64,000 nucleotides of DNA from Tropicimonas sp. IMCC34043 (GCF_003390845.1 NZ_QMEK01000006.1:1-64000), one strand, 5' to 3'. Numbered from the stretch's first letter, positions 1 to 8,850 are shown. The notes: generated by a model from the letters alone, not told the origin. A program made the numbers and translations.

Positions 1-1009
1 CGATGGCATCGAGCTCTTTTTGCAGCATGGCAAAGGGGTCGTCCGTCGCCAGGGCATCGCGCGCGGCCTGATGCAGGAACCAGTCCAGATTGGCGCTGGA
101 GGCGGGCGAGATCGACATGCAGTTCCATTGCCCCGGCATCAGCCCGTTGCGGGTCAACCAGCCGGGCGAGGTTTCGGGGCGCTCGCGCAGGGCCTCGTTG
201 ATCGAATAGGTTCCCGAGACCACGGCCAGCTTGCCGGGTCCCGCGATGCCCGACCCCACGGCGCAGGCCGTGACGTCGTGCAGTCCCGCGGCGACGGGAA
301 GGCCCTGTGGCAGCCCGGTCGCCTGTGCGGCCTCGGCGGTGACACGACCGGCGATCTGACCGGGCAGGAACACTTGCGGCAGCGCGTGACGGATCGCGCC
401 CAGACCGAACAGCTCCAGTGCCGCATCGCTGTAGGTCTGGGTCTGCACGTCGGTGAAGGACAGGCTTGCCTCGGTAAAATCGGTGCCGACAATGCCGGTC
501 AGGCAGAACCGCAGCCAGTCCTTGCACGACAGGATCGCCCCGATGCGGGCGAACCCTGCGGGATCGGCGTCGCGCATGTAGGCCAGCAGGGCTGCGGGGA
601 AGGCGGGAAATGGCTGTTGCCCGCAAAGTGCCTGCGCCCGCGCCGAGGTGCCGTCGGCGTCCCAGCCGGCGACGACATCCTGCGCGCGGCTGTCGAGCGA
701 GGTCGCGGCCAGACCCAGCGGCACGCCGTCCCGGTCGAGCAGATAGACCCCGTCACCATGCCCCGCGACCGCGATCGCGGCGGGCAGAACGGCGTGCCCC
801 TCGGCCGCCGCCGCCGCGGCAAGCGCCTCGCGGATCGACCGCGCCGCGGCGTTCCAATGTGCGGTCATATCGCGTTCGACCCGGCGCGGCGCGTCCTTGA
901 TCTGCGGCACCGCGCAGTGACCCGAGGCCACGACGGATCCGTCCCGCCGGAACACCACCGACTTGGTCACGGTCAATCCGCTGTCGAGGCCGATCAGATA
1001 ATCCGTCAT
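1..1009 (-). CDS. FGGY-family carbohydrate kinase (partial, C-terminus outside window)
   Basis: About 336 codons are visible; FGGY kinases are usually 480-520 residues, so roughly the last third lies left of the window. The protein opens with MTDYLIGLDSG followed by a K, the N-terminal phosphate-binding (DxGTTxxK-like) motif. Further on it has KDWLRFCLTG and GLHDVTACAVG; in this family the Asp of the latter motif is the catalytic base. It should phosphorylate a sugar or sugar alcohol in the cytoplasm with ATP. The ATG at 1009 overlaps the stop of the upstream permease (ATGA), so translation is coupled to the ABC importer genes. The importer context suggests that the imported sugar is its substrate. 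Which sugar cannot be told; LyxK, erythritol-kinase and LsrK types are all possible. Confidence 0.85.
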   Translation of the reverse strand, partial: MTDYLIGLDSGLTVTKSVVFRRDGSVVASGHCAVPQIKDAPRRVERDMTAHWNAAARSIREALAAAAAAEGHAVLPAAIAVAGHGDGVYLLDRDGVPLGLAATSLDSRAQDVVAGWDADGTSARAQALCGQQPFPAFPAALLAYMRDADPAGFARIGAILSCKDWLRFCLTGIVGTDFTEASLSFTDVQTQTYSDAALELFGLGAIRHALPQVFLPGQIAGRVTAEAAQATGLPQGLPVAAGLHDVTACAVGSGIAGPGKLAVVSGTYSINEALRERPETSPGWLTRNGLMPGQWNCMSISPASSANLDWFLHQAARDALATDDPFAMLQKELDAI

Positions 1010-1980
1010 GTCTCGATCCTTGCATGTCGCAGCCTGTCTTGCAGGCTGGCAAGATAAATCGCCACCAGCATCACCGCGCCGAAAACGACCTGGCGAATGG
1101 AGGGCGGCACACCGTAGAGGTTCATCAGGTTCTCGATGATGGCGATCACAAGGACGGCCGCAAAGATGCCGCCGACGTTGCCCTTCCCCCCGGTCAGGGC
1201 GGTGCCGCCGAGGATCGCCCCGGCAAAGACCATCAGGATGTCGCCCTCGCCCAGATCCGCCACGACAGATTGCAGGCGCCCGACCTCGAGCACGCCGCCA
1301 AGGGATGCCAGCACCCCCGCAAGGACAAAGCACAGGATCTTGGTCCGGTCGATATTGACCCCGGCAATGAACGCGGCCTGTTCGTTGTTGCCGAGGGCCA
1401 GGATGTCCTTGCCCAGCCGGTGGCGTTCGACGATCAGCCAGGCCAGCAGGTAGACGCCGATCCAGATCACCACGGCGACCGGTACCACGCCCCAAAGACG
1501 CGCGGCCCCCAGCCAGACGAAGCTGTCGGGCAGGTAATAGATCCCCTCCGGGATCAGCCAGACGACGAGGCCGCGCATCAGCAGCAGCGTGCCAAGCGTG
1601 ACAAGGAAGGGGCTGACCCGAAGCTTGACGGCAAACAGCCCGTTCAGAAGGCCGATGATCCCGCCAAAGACCAGCACGCCCAGCACCGGCAGCACCGGGA
1701 CGGATTCGAATGGCAGGACCTGAAAGAACAGCACGACCGCCAGGGTCGGCGCCAGGGCAAAGGTCGATTCGAGCGACAGATCCAGCCCGCCGGTCAGCAC
1801 GACAAAGAACAGACCCAGCACCATGCAGCCAAGCGGCGCCGCAGCCCACATGACGTTCAGGATGTTGCGACTGGAAAAGAAGCCCGGCACCGTCAGACCC
1901 ACAAGGAACAGGATCGCCAGCAAGGCCCAGATCAGGTGCTTTTCCAGCACCAGAAAAACGAGGTTGCGAAGTTGGATCAT
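1006..1980 (-). CDS. Sugar ABC transporter permease (CUT2/RbsC family)
   Basis: This 324-residue protein is almost entirely hydrophobic, with about eight to ten membrane segments. It has the Gly-rich loops of the BPD_transp_2 family, for example VVLTGGLDLSLE near residue 65 and GAILGGTALTGGKGNVGG in the C-terminal half. It would form the membrane channel of an inner-membrane sugar importer. Its start overlaps the stop of the ATPase gene, and its stop overlaps the start of the kinase gene (both ATGA). The three genes are therefore one translationally coupled operon with the binding protein in front. Substrate is unknown. Only one permease gene is present, so the channel is likely a homodimer as in ribose importers. 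Confidence 0.9.
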   Translation of the reverse strand: MIQLRNLVFLVLEKHLIWALLAILFLVGLTVPGFFSSRNILNVMWAAAPLGCMVLGLFFVVLTGGLDLSLESTFALAPTLAVVLFFQVLPFESVPVLPVLGVLVFGGIIGLLNGLFAVKLRVSPFLVTLGTLLLMRGLVVWLIPEGIYYLPDSFVWLGAARLWGVVPVAVVIWIGVYLLAWLIVERHRLGKDILALGNNEQAAFIAGVNIDRTKILCFVLAGVLASLGGVLEVGRLQSVVADLGEGDILMVFAGAILGGTALTGGKGNVGGIFAAVLVIAIIENLMNLYGVPPSIRQVVFGAVMLVAIYLASLQDRLRHARIET

Positions 1981-3542
1981 GCGGTCGTCTCCACGCCTTG
2001 AACGGATTTATAAATGGTATCGACGTCAAAGCCCGGTGCGCCGCGGTCAAGCACGCGCACGACTTCGCCGCGATAGAAGACGAGGATGCGATCGCATATC
2101 TCTGTCAGTTCCTCCTCGCTCTCCGAGATCATGATGACCCCGGCGTCGCGGCTCAGGTCCTCGCGGATCAGCTTGAGGATGTCGGGCTTGGCCGAGATGT
2201 CGACGCCGCGCGTCGGTTCGTTCAGCAAGATCAGCCGGGGTGCGGTCAGCGACATGCGCCCCAGCAGAACCTTCTGCTTGTTCCCGCCCGACAGCCCGTC
2301 GATCATGGCGTGGGGGCTGGGTGTCTTGATCTTCAGTTGCGCGATGATTTCGGCCGTCGCCGTCTCGCAGGCGCCGCGTCCGACGAACCCCATCCGGTTC
2401 GACAATGCCGGCAGCCCGGCGATCACCGCGTTTTCAAGCACCGAGCGGTTCTGGATCACCGCCTGCGCCTCGCGGTTCTTCGGCAGGAACGAGATCCCGA
2501 CCATCTGCGCCGCCTTGGGAGAGGTCAGGACCTGCGGCGCGCCGTCGATCTCGATCTGGCCGCCATAGCCCGGACGCAGGCCATAGAGCGCCTCGACCGC
2601 CGTGTCCTTTCCCGACCCTTCAAGGCCGGCAAAGCCGATCACCTCGCCCCTGTGCAGGTCGAGCGACAGCCGATGCAACGTCTTGCCCGACGACAGCTCA
2701 CGCACCCGCAGCAGCGGCGTTCCGGACGGTCGGGGGCCGGTGGCATGCGTGATACTGGTCGGGCTGACGTCGCCGACAATCCAGTCGGCCAGCTCGCGCG
2801 CGGTCGTTTCGGCGGTGTTCAGGGTGGCGACGCGGCGGCCGTCGCGCATGACCGACACGCGGTCCGAAAACCCCATGACCTCGCTCACATGGTGCGAGAT
2901 CAGCGTGAACGACAGCTCCGGACGTTCGACGATCAGCGCCTTGAGAAGTTGCAGCAGCTCTTCCTTGCGGTCGCTGGTCAGGGAGGCGGTGATCTCGTCC
3001 AGCAGGATGGTCGAGGCATCGTCGACAAAGACGGCGCGACCGAATGCCAGAAGCTGCTGGGTTTCGACCGACAGGTCCCCCATCCGGCTGTCGGGGCGCG
3101 CTTTCAGGCGCAGCCGTTCGATCACCGCGGCGGTACGGCGACGGGTCTCGGCCGCCGAGGTGAACTGAAACCGCGCGGTCGGATGCCGCCCCATGAAAAG
3201 ATTGTCCTCGACCGACAGGTCTTCGGCGAATTGCGGTTCCTGGGACACCAGCGCGATGCCCAGCTTCAGGGCGCGGGCGGGGCCCGACTGATCGGCGGTC
3301 AGCGCACCGTGCGCGGTGTCGATGCGGCCCTCGGACGGCGTCAACAGCCCCGCGACCATCGACACAAGCACCGATTTTCCGGCCCCGTTCTTGCCGATCA
3401 GGCCATGGATTTCACCGCGCGCGACCGTCAGGTCGACCGCGTCCACCGCCACAACGCCAGGAAACCGGCGGGTCAATGCGCGAGCGGCAAAGCTCGCGTC
3501 TGGAGAAAGTGTCATGTTCATCATCCATCTGACGCGGCCCAT
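1977..3542 (-). CDS. Sugar ABC transporter ATP-binding protein, two NBDs (CUT2/RbsA-MglA type)
   Basis: The protein has two fused nucleotide-binding domains in about 510-521 residues, the usual length for this family. Domain 1 shows Walker A GLIGKNGAGKS, a degenerate signature LSVETQQ, and Walker B ILLDE. Domain 2 shows GLEGSGKD as P-loop, a good signature LSGGNKQKV, and LILLNEPTRGVD. Walker B of domain 2 thus carries Asn where Asp is usual. It powers import by the neighbouring permease. Start choice is uncertain: the ATG at 3542 has no Shine-Dalgarno, and in-frame ATGs follow at 3524, 3521 and 3515. The last gives a protein beginning MTLSPDASFAARAL, which fits family N-termini better. The gene lies 27 bases after the binding-protein stop. 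Confidence 0.9.
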   Translation of the reverse strand: MGRVRWMMNMTLSPDASFAARALTRRFPGVVAVDAVDLTVARGEIHGLIGKNGAGKSVLVSMVAGLLTPSEGRIDTAHGALTADQSGPARALKLGIALVSQEPQFAEDLSVEDNLFMGRHPTARFQFTSAAETRRRTAAVIERLRLKARPDSRMGDLSVETQQLLAFGRAVFVDDASTILLDEITASLTSDRKEELLQLLKALIVERPELSFTLISHHVSEVMGFSDRVSVMRDGRRVATLNTAETTARELADWIVGDVSPTSITHATGPRPSGTPLLRVRELSSGKTLHRLSLDLHRGEVIGFAGLEGSGKDTAVEALYGLRPGYGGQIEIDGAPQVLTSPKAAQMVGISFLPKNREAQAVIQNRSVLENAVIAGLPALSNRMGFVGRGACETATAEIIAQLKIKTPSPHAMIDGLSGGNKQKVLLGRMSLTAPRLILLNEPTRGVDISAKPDILKLIREDLSRDAGVIMISESEEELTEICDRILVFYRGEVVRVLDRGAPGFDVDTIYKSVQGVETTA

Positions 3543-3569
3543 CCGACAAGCGGATGGGCCGACACGACA

Positions 3570-4700
3570 TTATTGACCGTAGTCGGGCAAGGCGCCGTCG
3601 GTTTCCAAGGCCATCTGATTGGCCCAGTTTCGTTCGTCGTCATAGGCACTGTCACCCGGCACGGAATAGGCCTGGATCTGGTACCATGGCCCGTCGATCT
3701 GCTCGGGCTTCACGATCCTGACCGGGCCCCAAAGCGGGTCCTCTCCCTCCAGCAGCACCTTGCCTTCGCCGGGCAACTCGGTGCCGGACATCAGGTCATA
3801 GAGAAGCCGCATCGAGATCTGGCCCTCGCCGGTCGCGGGCTGCACCGACACATGGTCGATCTCGCCACGCGCAAGCGCCTGAAACTCCGGTATGGTGCCG
3901 TCGATGGTGGCCACCGGAATATGCGCCGGATCGTCAAGCGGGCTCAGCATGCCCTGCGCGCGGAATGCAGGCACCGCACCGCCGATCCCCATCGTGCCAT
4001 CGATGCTGGCCACGCCAAGGATTGCCTCGTTCCCGTAGCGAGAGATCAGGTCGTCAACGATCTTGCGGGCCTGACCACCATCGCAGGAGGCCTCGTGTTC
4101 CTCGATGACGATATCGGGGTTGGCGGCGGCAATAGGATCAAGGACCGACCGATAGCCGGTGTGCCGTGCAATATCGAACGAGGCGGTAATGATGCAGCGC
4201 AGTTCGATGAACACGCCCGGTTCCTGCCGCCAGCCTTCGCCACGCAATTCGTCCAGACGCGCGACAAGGGCCTCTCCTCCCAGTCGTCCGGCGACCTCGT
4301 TGTCGAAGGCGACAAAGGTCTGCGGGGCACCGGGCACCCAGGCGTTCGAGGTCACGACGGGTGTCCCGGCCTCGGCCAGTTGGCCCACCATGCCGCGCAT
4401 CGCCTCGCCGCGCCAGGGAACAAGCATCACGCCATCGACCCCGCGGGCCACCTGCGCCTGCAGCGCGTTCATCTGTTCGCTGACATCGTTTGCGCCGAAG
4501 ACGCGGAACGAGATCACGTCCCCGGTCTCGGCTTCGATCCGCGCCGCTTCCTGACGCTGACCCATCTCTACGCCGTTGAAGTAGATGTCGTTCGGGGCCC
4601 AGCGGATCACCGCGACCTCATAGGTCTCGGCCATTGCAGGCTGGCAAAGCGCCGTCGTCAACGCCACCGCAGCCGCGGTCCATGTCGTGTCCACTCGCAT
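3570..4700 (-). CDS. Periplasmic sugar-binding protein of ABC transporter
   Basis: The 376-residue protein starts at the ATG at 4700, chosen because GGAGGA lies a few bases upstream; two more upstream in-frame ATGs lack this. It has an N-terminal signal peptide with a short hydrophobic core ending near AMAET. The mature part is a Peripla_BP_4-like fold: an early segment with VAVIRWAPND, an internal AQVARGVDGVMLVP, and IDGTMGIGGA, typical of ribose/AI-2-type binding proteins. It would capture the substrate in the periplasm and deliver it to the downstream permease and ATPase. First gene of the minus-strand operon, so it should be the most strongly expressed. Ligand unknown. Confidence 0.88.
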   Translation of the reverse strand: MRVDTTWTAAAVALTTALCQPAMAETYEVAVIRWAPNDIYFNGVEMGQRQEAARIEAETGDVISFRVFGANDVSEQMNALQAQVARGVDGVMLVPWRGEAMRGMVGQLAEAGTPVVTSNAWVPGAPQTFVAFDNEVAGRLGGEALVARLDELRGEGWRQEPGVFIELRCIITASFDIARHTGYRSVLDPIAAANPDIVIEEHEASCDGGQARKIVDDLISRYGNEAILGVASIDGTMGIGGAVPAFRAQGMLSPLDDPAHIPVATIDGTIPEFQALARGEIDHVSVQPATGEGQISMRLLYDLMSGTELPGEGKVLLEGEDPLWGPVRIVKPEQIDGPWYQIQAYSVPGDSAYDDERNWANQMALETDGALPDYGQ

Positions 4701-4760
4701 GGTCTCCTCCATCTTGCGAATTCGAGGGGAGCATTGCACGCAGCAAGCAATGTATCAATA

Positions 4761-4775
4761 ATTTTGTTACAAAAT
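4761..4775. promoter_or_regulatory. Palindrome ATTTTG-TTA-CAAAAT in a divergent promoter region
   Basis: The 195-base gap between the divergent binding-protein and aldolase genes is much richer in A+T than its surroundings. It contains a perfect 6+3+6 inverted repeat. Position and symmetry fit an operator shared by both transcription units. No regulator gene for this locus is visible in the window; it may lie left of position 1. Confidence 0.4.
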
Positions 4776-4895
4776 CTTCGGCATGGGTCGTTCCGATCGA
4801 GATATTCGCCCATGAATGCTAAATTTACTGCGTGACAGCGGCCACTTTGCCATCCTATGTTATCATTAAATATGGTACATTACGGAGGAAGTTTC

Positions 4896-5675
4896 ATGAC
4901 CGCATCCGCCTTGCGGACCGGCAGATTGTTCAGGCGCGACACTGGCCGCACGCTGATGGTCGCGCTCGATCGCACCCTGCTGGCCGGGCCGTGCCCCCAC
5001 GCCGAAGACGCCGCGGCCCTTGTCGCACGCTTTGCCGACAGTCCGGTCGAGGCGCTGCTGCTGTCGCCGGGACTGACGCGGCTGGCCGCCGGCGCGCTGG
5101 GGCACGCGACGGCCCCGCGCATCGTCACCCGGATCGATTATCCGCTGGTGGCGGACTTCGCCTATCACGGGGCCGAACGGCACGAGATGATCTGCACGCC
5201 CGAGGCCGCCGCAGCACTCGGGGCGGATGCGGTGGTGATGTGCCTCGTCTCGGGATACGCGGATGTGCACACCCATGGCGCGAACCTGCGTGCTGTCGGC
5301 AAGGCGGCCGAGAGCTGTGCGAGGATCGGTCTTCCGCTTGTCGTCGAGGCGGTGCTGTGGGGAGAGCGTCACGACGATCCGCGCGATGCCGAGGCACTGG
5401 CCCGGATCTGTCGGATCGCTGCGGAGCTTGGCGCCGATGTGGTCAAGACCCAACCGCCGGCGACGGTCGAAGGTTTGCGCCTTGTGGTCGAGGCCTGCCC
5501 GGTGCCGGTGACAGCCCTTGGCGGCGCGGCAACGGATGCGGACGCAGCCGCCCGGCTGGCCGAACTGGCGATCGACGGCGGCGCACGCGGTTTGGTTTTT
5601 GGCCGCAATATCTGGGCGCGGCCGGAGGCGCAGGCATTCTGCGCGACGCTGTCCGATCTGGTGCATCGCTCCTGA
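4896..5675 (+). CDS. Class I aldolase of the DeoC/LsrF/FbaB-like family
   Basis: The 259-residue TIM-barrel aldolase has an early ALDRTLLAGP, a mid-chain VVEAVLWGERHDD, a Lys in GADVVKTQPP near the expected Schiff-base position, and a C-terminal phosphate-binding GGARGLVFGRNIW. The ATG at 4896 is chosen because GGAGGA lies 7 bases upstream; an ATG at 4857 has no such site. It probably cleaves the phosphorylated product of the FGGY kinase encoded on the other strand. Kinase, CUT2 importer and LsrF-like aldolase together recall the Lsr system, but LsrG and LsrR relatives are not seen here. The actual substrate could be another deoxy- or ketose phosphate. Confidence 0.8.
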   Translation: MTASALRTGRLFRRDTGRTLMVALDRTLLAGPCPHAEDAAALVARFADSPVEALLLSPGLTRLAAGALGHATAPRIVTRIDYPLVADFAYHGAERHEMICTPEAAAALGADAVVMCLVSGYADVHTHGANLRAVGKAAESCARIGLPLVVEAVLWGERHDDPRDAEALARICRIAAELGADVVKTQPPATVEGLRLVVEACPVPVTALGGAATDADAAARLAELAIDGGARGLVFGRNIWARPEAQAFCATLSDLVHRS

Positions 5676-5831
5676 ACGCAGGGGCGCGCATGCGCAGCCT
5701 GCTGGCAAATCGCCATGACTGCCCCGGACAACGAGCGACGTCTGGATCATTCTGCTGAGGCGCACGTGGCAGGGCCGGGCTCAAGATCCGGACGCAATTG
5801 TTTCGAAGCCGTGCACAGGTCCCGTCGCCGC

Positions 5832-5857
5832 CGATCCCCGGTTGGACCCGGGGATCG
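5832..5857. repeat. Perfect 10-bp hairpin in a 350-base non-coding gap
   Basis: The gap 5676-6026 separates the aldolase from the convergent C59 amidase gene. I see no convincing gene in it. It holds an inverted repeat with arms CGATCCCCGG and CCGGGGATCG and a 6-base loop. No T-run follows on either side, so it is only a possible bidirectional terminator or a repeat-family hairpin. Confidence 0.4.
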
Positions 5858-6026
5858 GGCAAGGCAGAGGGTGCGATTCCCCGAAGCGGACGCATCATCG
5901 TGCCCGGATAGGGTACGGGGTTGATCCGTCGCGGTCGTCCACGGAGCCGGATACTTCAGGACCTGCCGGGCGGTCGCGGATCGCGCTCAGCAGGCAGCAT
6001 CCTTGGGTATTCGCATTCGCTATGCC

Positions 6027-7133
6027 TCAGTTACTCGGGGCTGCGTTCATGAACTCGAAGGGTTTCGCCTCGACAAAGTGCGCGGCGGCATCTCCGGAGT
6101 AATAGTGGCCACCCGCGACTGCCAACTTCATCGGCTTTGCCCCTTCGGAGAGATCGACTTCGGCAAGAGGGACCCAGAACACGTTCGGCATCGTCGCCGA
6201 GTCAAAAAAGTAGACGAGGTTTTTCTGATCGGCGACAGTGCGCCAAAGCGTCGAGGCGATATCCGGTTGCCCTGGTGTCGAGATCCCGATTGGAACGCTC
6301 ACGCCGCGCATCACCGAAATGGACTGCCCCACGGCCTGGTTCGCGTAAGTCTGGCCCGGAACATCCTCTATGAAGTTCGTGCTTTTCTCTTTCGTGACAG
6401 CGTCGAGCAGGAAGGAGGCGCGGACGAAACGGTCGGCGGCGTGGATCGTGCCAGGCAGGAAGTTCATTCCGCCGATCTGCTGCCAGTACGCGACGAGTCC
6501 AAGCTGCTGATCGTAGGGAGGGGAGTTGGTCATCACCGTGTACTGCTTGCCATGGTGAATCGTCAACTTGCCATCCAGGTATTCGAAGATCGCGGAATCG
6601 CCCGTTGGATCGGAGATCGACAGGTGCAGCGTCGCGGCAGAGCCGTTCGGCAGCTTCGGTGCCACGATCCGGAAAGACTTCTCGGTCAGCCCGTCTACCG
6701 CCTCGGACACAGTCGCAAAATTGTCGAGCACATATTGGGCCCAAATGCCGACCGACAGCGGCGGGTCGTTCTGGTCGTCCCCGTAATCCGCTTCGGTGAG
6801 ATAGAGAAGATTGGTGACGAGCCCCTTTTCGTTCATACCGTCGGCCGTGGCCATGTTGTATCCGGAGGCGATCACGCTGCCGTACTTGGAGGTCCATGTC
6901 GGCGAGCCGGGTCCGGCGTTGCCGCTGCGGGTCATCCCCCGCGGGAACGCCCAGAGGTCGGTCTGCATGTCCTGCATCCAGTCCATGGAGCGGCCGGTAA
7001 TGACGGTCCCGTCATCGCCCACATAGACGGTGCGGGTGCACGCAATCGACACGCTCGGCAGCGCCATCGCTCCTGTCAGAAGCGAGGCAATTGCCATCGA
7101 AAAGACCTTTCGGCTGGGCAATCTTTGAGACAT
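6027..7133 (-). CDS. Exported choloylglycine hydrolase / penicillin V acylase family amidase (peptidase C59)
   Basis: This 368-residue Ntn-hydrolase has a clear signal peptide; after AMALPSVSIA comes Cys32. In family C59 the nucleophile is the N-terminal Cys exposed by processing, and here Ala31-Cys32 fits signal peptidase cleavage. The following TRTVYVG and VITGRSMDW segments match the family (Arg and Asp of the active site). Members hydrolyse linear amides: penicillin V, bile salts, acyl-homoserine lactones or N-acylethanolamines. It should act in the periplasm. The start at 7133 has GGAGGAAA upstream. It lies 236 bases downstream of two SDR genes on the same strand, probably the distal part of that unit. 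With eutBC nearby, an N-acyl amino alcohol is my inferred substrate. Confidence 0.85.
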   Translation of the reverse strand: MSQRLPSRKVFSMAIASLLTGAMALPSVSIACTRTVYVGDDGTVITGRSMDWMQDMQTDLWAFPRGMTRSGNAGPGSPTWTSKYGSVIASGYNMATADGMNEKGLVTNLLYLTEADYGDDQNDPPLSVGIWAQYVLDNFATVSEAVDGLTEKSFRIVAPKLPNGSAATLHLSISDPTGDSAIFEYLDGKLTIHHGKQYTVMTNSPPYDQQLGLVAYWQQIGGMNFLPGTIHAADRFVRASFLLDAVTKEKSTNFIEDVPGQTYANQAVGQSISVMRGVSVPIGISTPGQPDIASTLWRTVADQKNLVYFFDSATMPNVFWVPLAEVDLSEGAKPMKLAVAGGHYYSGDAAAHFVEAKPFEFMNAAPSN

Positions 7134-7369
7134 CTCTTGTTTCCTCCGGACCGCAGCCCGCTTGCCGGTCAGGCTGCCACTATTTGTTGCGGTTGGCATC
7201 AAAACCTAATTCTACATCTTGTTTCGTGTCAAGGTTGTATGACCCGCCGATAACACACGTCTCTTTCCATCCATTCTTCAGGAAATGTTGCGGAGCTTGG
7301 TCCTGAGGCAGGCTCTTCCGCTTCTTCGATTGTCTTCGACAAGGTCTTGCGACCGTTTCATCTGCCCGA

Positions 7370-8095
7370 TCACGCGATGAGACCGCCATCGACCAGAATG
7401 TCGCTTCCGGTGACGTAGGCAGCCTGATCGCTGGCCAGGAACAGGACCGCATTGGCGATGTCTTCCGGTTTGCCGAGACCTCCCAGCGGCACGGTTTCCA
7501 GAAAGGCATCCAGTTGGGCCGGGTCGTTTTCATAAAACATTGGCGTGTCGATGACACCGGGGCAGACCGTGTTGACCCTGATCTTGCGCGGCGCAAGTTC
7601 GCGGGCGGCGGACCGTGTCATGCCGCGAACGCTCCACTTCGCGCCGGCATAGCCGAAGGTTCCGCCGTAGCCGACCATGCCGCCAATCGACGAGAGGTTC
7701 ACGATGGAAGCTCCTTCGCTCAGAAGCGGGAGCGCGGCTTTCATGCCCCAAAACGTGCCGAACTGGTTGATCTTCATAATTCGGTCAAAACCTTCGGCGG
7801 TTTCCGCCTCCAGCGAGGCCGGCGCATAGATCCCTGCGTTGTTCACAACGACGTCGAGCTTGCCCGCCTCCTGCGAAATCCGTGCCATCGCCGCCGCCCA
7901 ATCCTCGGGGTCGGTGACGTCGAGCACCAGAGGGATGCAGCCGCTCTGCGCCTCGGGCAAGGTGCGATCGCTGGCATAGACGGTCACGCCCTGCGCAGAC
8001 AATGCCGCGCAGATCGCGCGGCCAATGCCGCCGGCAGCGCCGGTGACAAGGGCTGTGCGGCCATGAAGCGACGGGTAGGTTGCGGGTGCGGTCAT
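7370..8095 (-). CDS. SDR family NAD(P)-dependent oxidoreductase
   Basis: The 241-residue classical short-chain dehydrogenase has the dinucleotide motif TGAAGGIG, NNAG, catalytic Ser in NLSSIGG and the YAGAK (YxxxK) motif. The C-terminal part with VTGSDILVDGG is typical. Start at the ATG at 8095 gives a short N-terminus before the Rossmann fold. It follows another SDR gene by only 10 bases, so the two are co-transcribed behind the AraC regulator. It should oxidise or reduce an alcohol/carbonyl in the cytoplasm. Substrate is not evident; an alcohol or aldehyde from the eut-linked pathway is a guess. Confidence 0.88.
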   Translation of the reverse strand: MTAPATYPSLHGRTALVTGAAGGIGRAICAALSAQGVTVYASDRTLPEAQSGCIPLVLDVTDPEDWAAAMARISQEAGKLDVVVNNAGIYAPASLEAETAEGFDRIMKINQFGTFWGMKAALPLLSEGASIVNLSSIGGMVGYGGTFGYAGAKWSVRGMTRSAARELAPRKIRVNTVCPGVIDTPMFYENDPAQLDAFLETVPLGGLGKPEDIANAVLFLASDQAAYVTGSDILVDGGLIA

Positions 8096-8105
8096 ATCGA
8101 TTTCC

Positions 8106-8849
8106 TCATTGCGCGGTGAACCCGCCATCCACGGTCAGGACGGCACCGGTCACAAAGCTTGCGGCATCGGATGCGAGGAACAGGACAGCCTCGGCCACTT
8201 CACAGGGGTCCGCCGCACGTCCCATCGGCGTGGCCTGCCGGGTCGCTTCGTTCATTTCGGCCGGCTGGGCGCGCACCATTTCGGTGTCGATCAATCCCGG
8301 ACAGATCACATTCGCCCGCAGGTTTTCGCGTGCATGGGTCACTGCCACGTTGCGCGTCATGTTGATGACCGCCCCCTTGCTGGCGTGATAGGCGATCTGG
8401 CCCTGACCACCGACAAGCCCCCAGATCGAGGCGATGTTCACGATCGAGATCGGATGTTTTCCCAACCCCAACCGGGTCACGGCCTGCATGCCAAGCATTA
8501 CGCCGGTCTGGTTTACCCCACAGATGAAGTCCCAGCCTTCCATGGTGACGTCGGCAACATTCTGCTTTGGAGCGGCCACGCCGGCGCCGCTGACCAGAAT
8601 GTCGATGGATTGGCTCGCCGCCGCCATTTCTTCCCGCAAGCCAGCCCAGGCATGGGGGTCGGCCACGTCGAGGGAACGATAGCTGACCAGCCCGTCCGCG
8701 GCGTCATAGTCCGGCACCTCGGCCATGATGTCTGTCGCTATGACCCTTGCCCCGGCTGCGGCCAACGTTTCGACACAGGCGCGGCCGATCCCTCGGGCCG
8801 CCCCGGTCACAAGGGCGCGGCGGCCCTGAAGGTTCATCCTTCTGCTCAT
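8106..8849 (-). CDS. SDR family NAD(P)-dependent oxidoreductase
   Basis: The 247-residue classical SDR has TGAARGIG near residue 15, GAGVA in the NNAG position, NIASIWG with the catalytic Ser, and the YHASK (YxxxK) motif. It ends with VTGAVLTVDGG. The start at 8849 sits one base before the end of the AraC-family regulator gene (stop at 8851-8853), so the regulator and both SDRs form one minus-strand unit. Reading upstream of this start runs in frame through the regulator region, but only the ATG at 8849 gives a normal SDR N-terminus. Cytoplasmic; substrate unknown. Confidence 0.88.
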   Translation of the reverse strand: MSRRMNLQGRRALVTGAARGIGRACVETLAAAGARVIATDIMAEVPDYDAADGLVSYRSLDVADPHAWAGLREEMAAASQSIDILVSGAGVAAPKQNVADVTMEGWDFICGVNQTGVMLGMQAVTRLGLGKHPISIVNIASIWGLVGGQGQIAYHASKGAVINMTRNVAVTHARENLRANVICPGLIDTEMVRAQPAEMNEATRQATPMGRAADPCEVAEAVLFLASDAASFVTGAVLTVDGGFTAQ

Positions 8850-8850
8850 G

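Noticed and set aside
1998-4835. Very long open frame (about 945 codons) on the plus strand opposite the ABC genes
   Set aside because: It is the antisense shadow of the ATPase and binding-protein genes in GC-rich DNA; no family motifs, while the minus-strand frames are clear.
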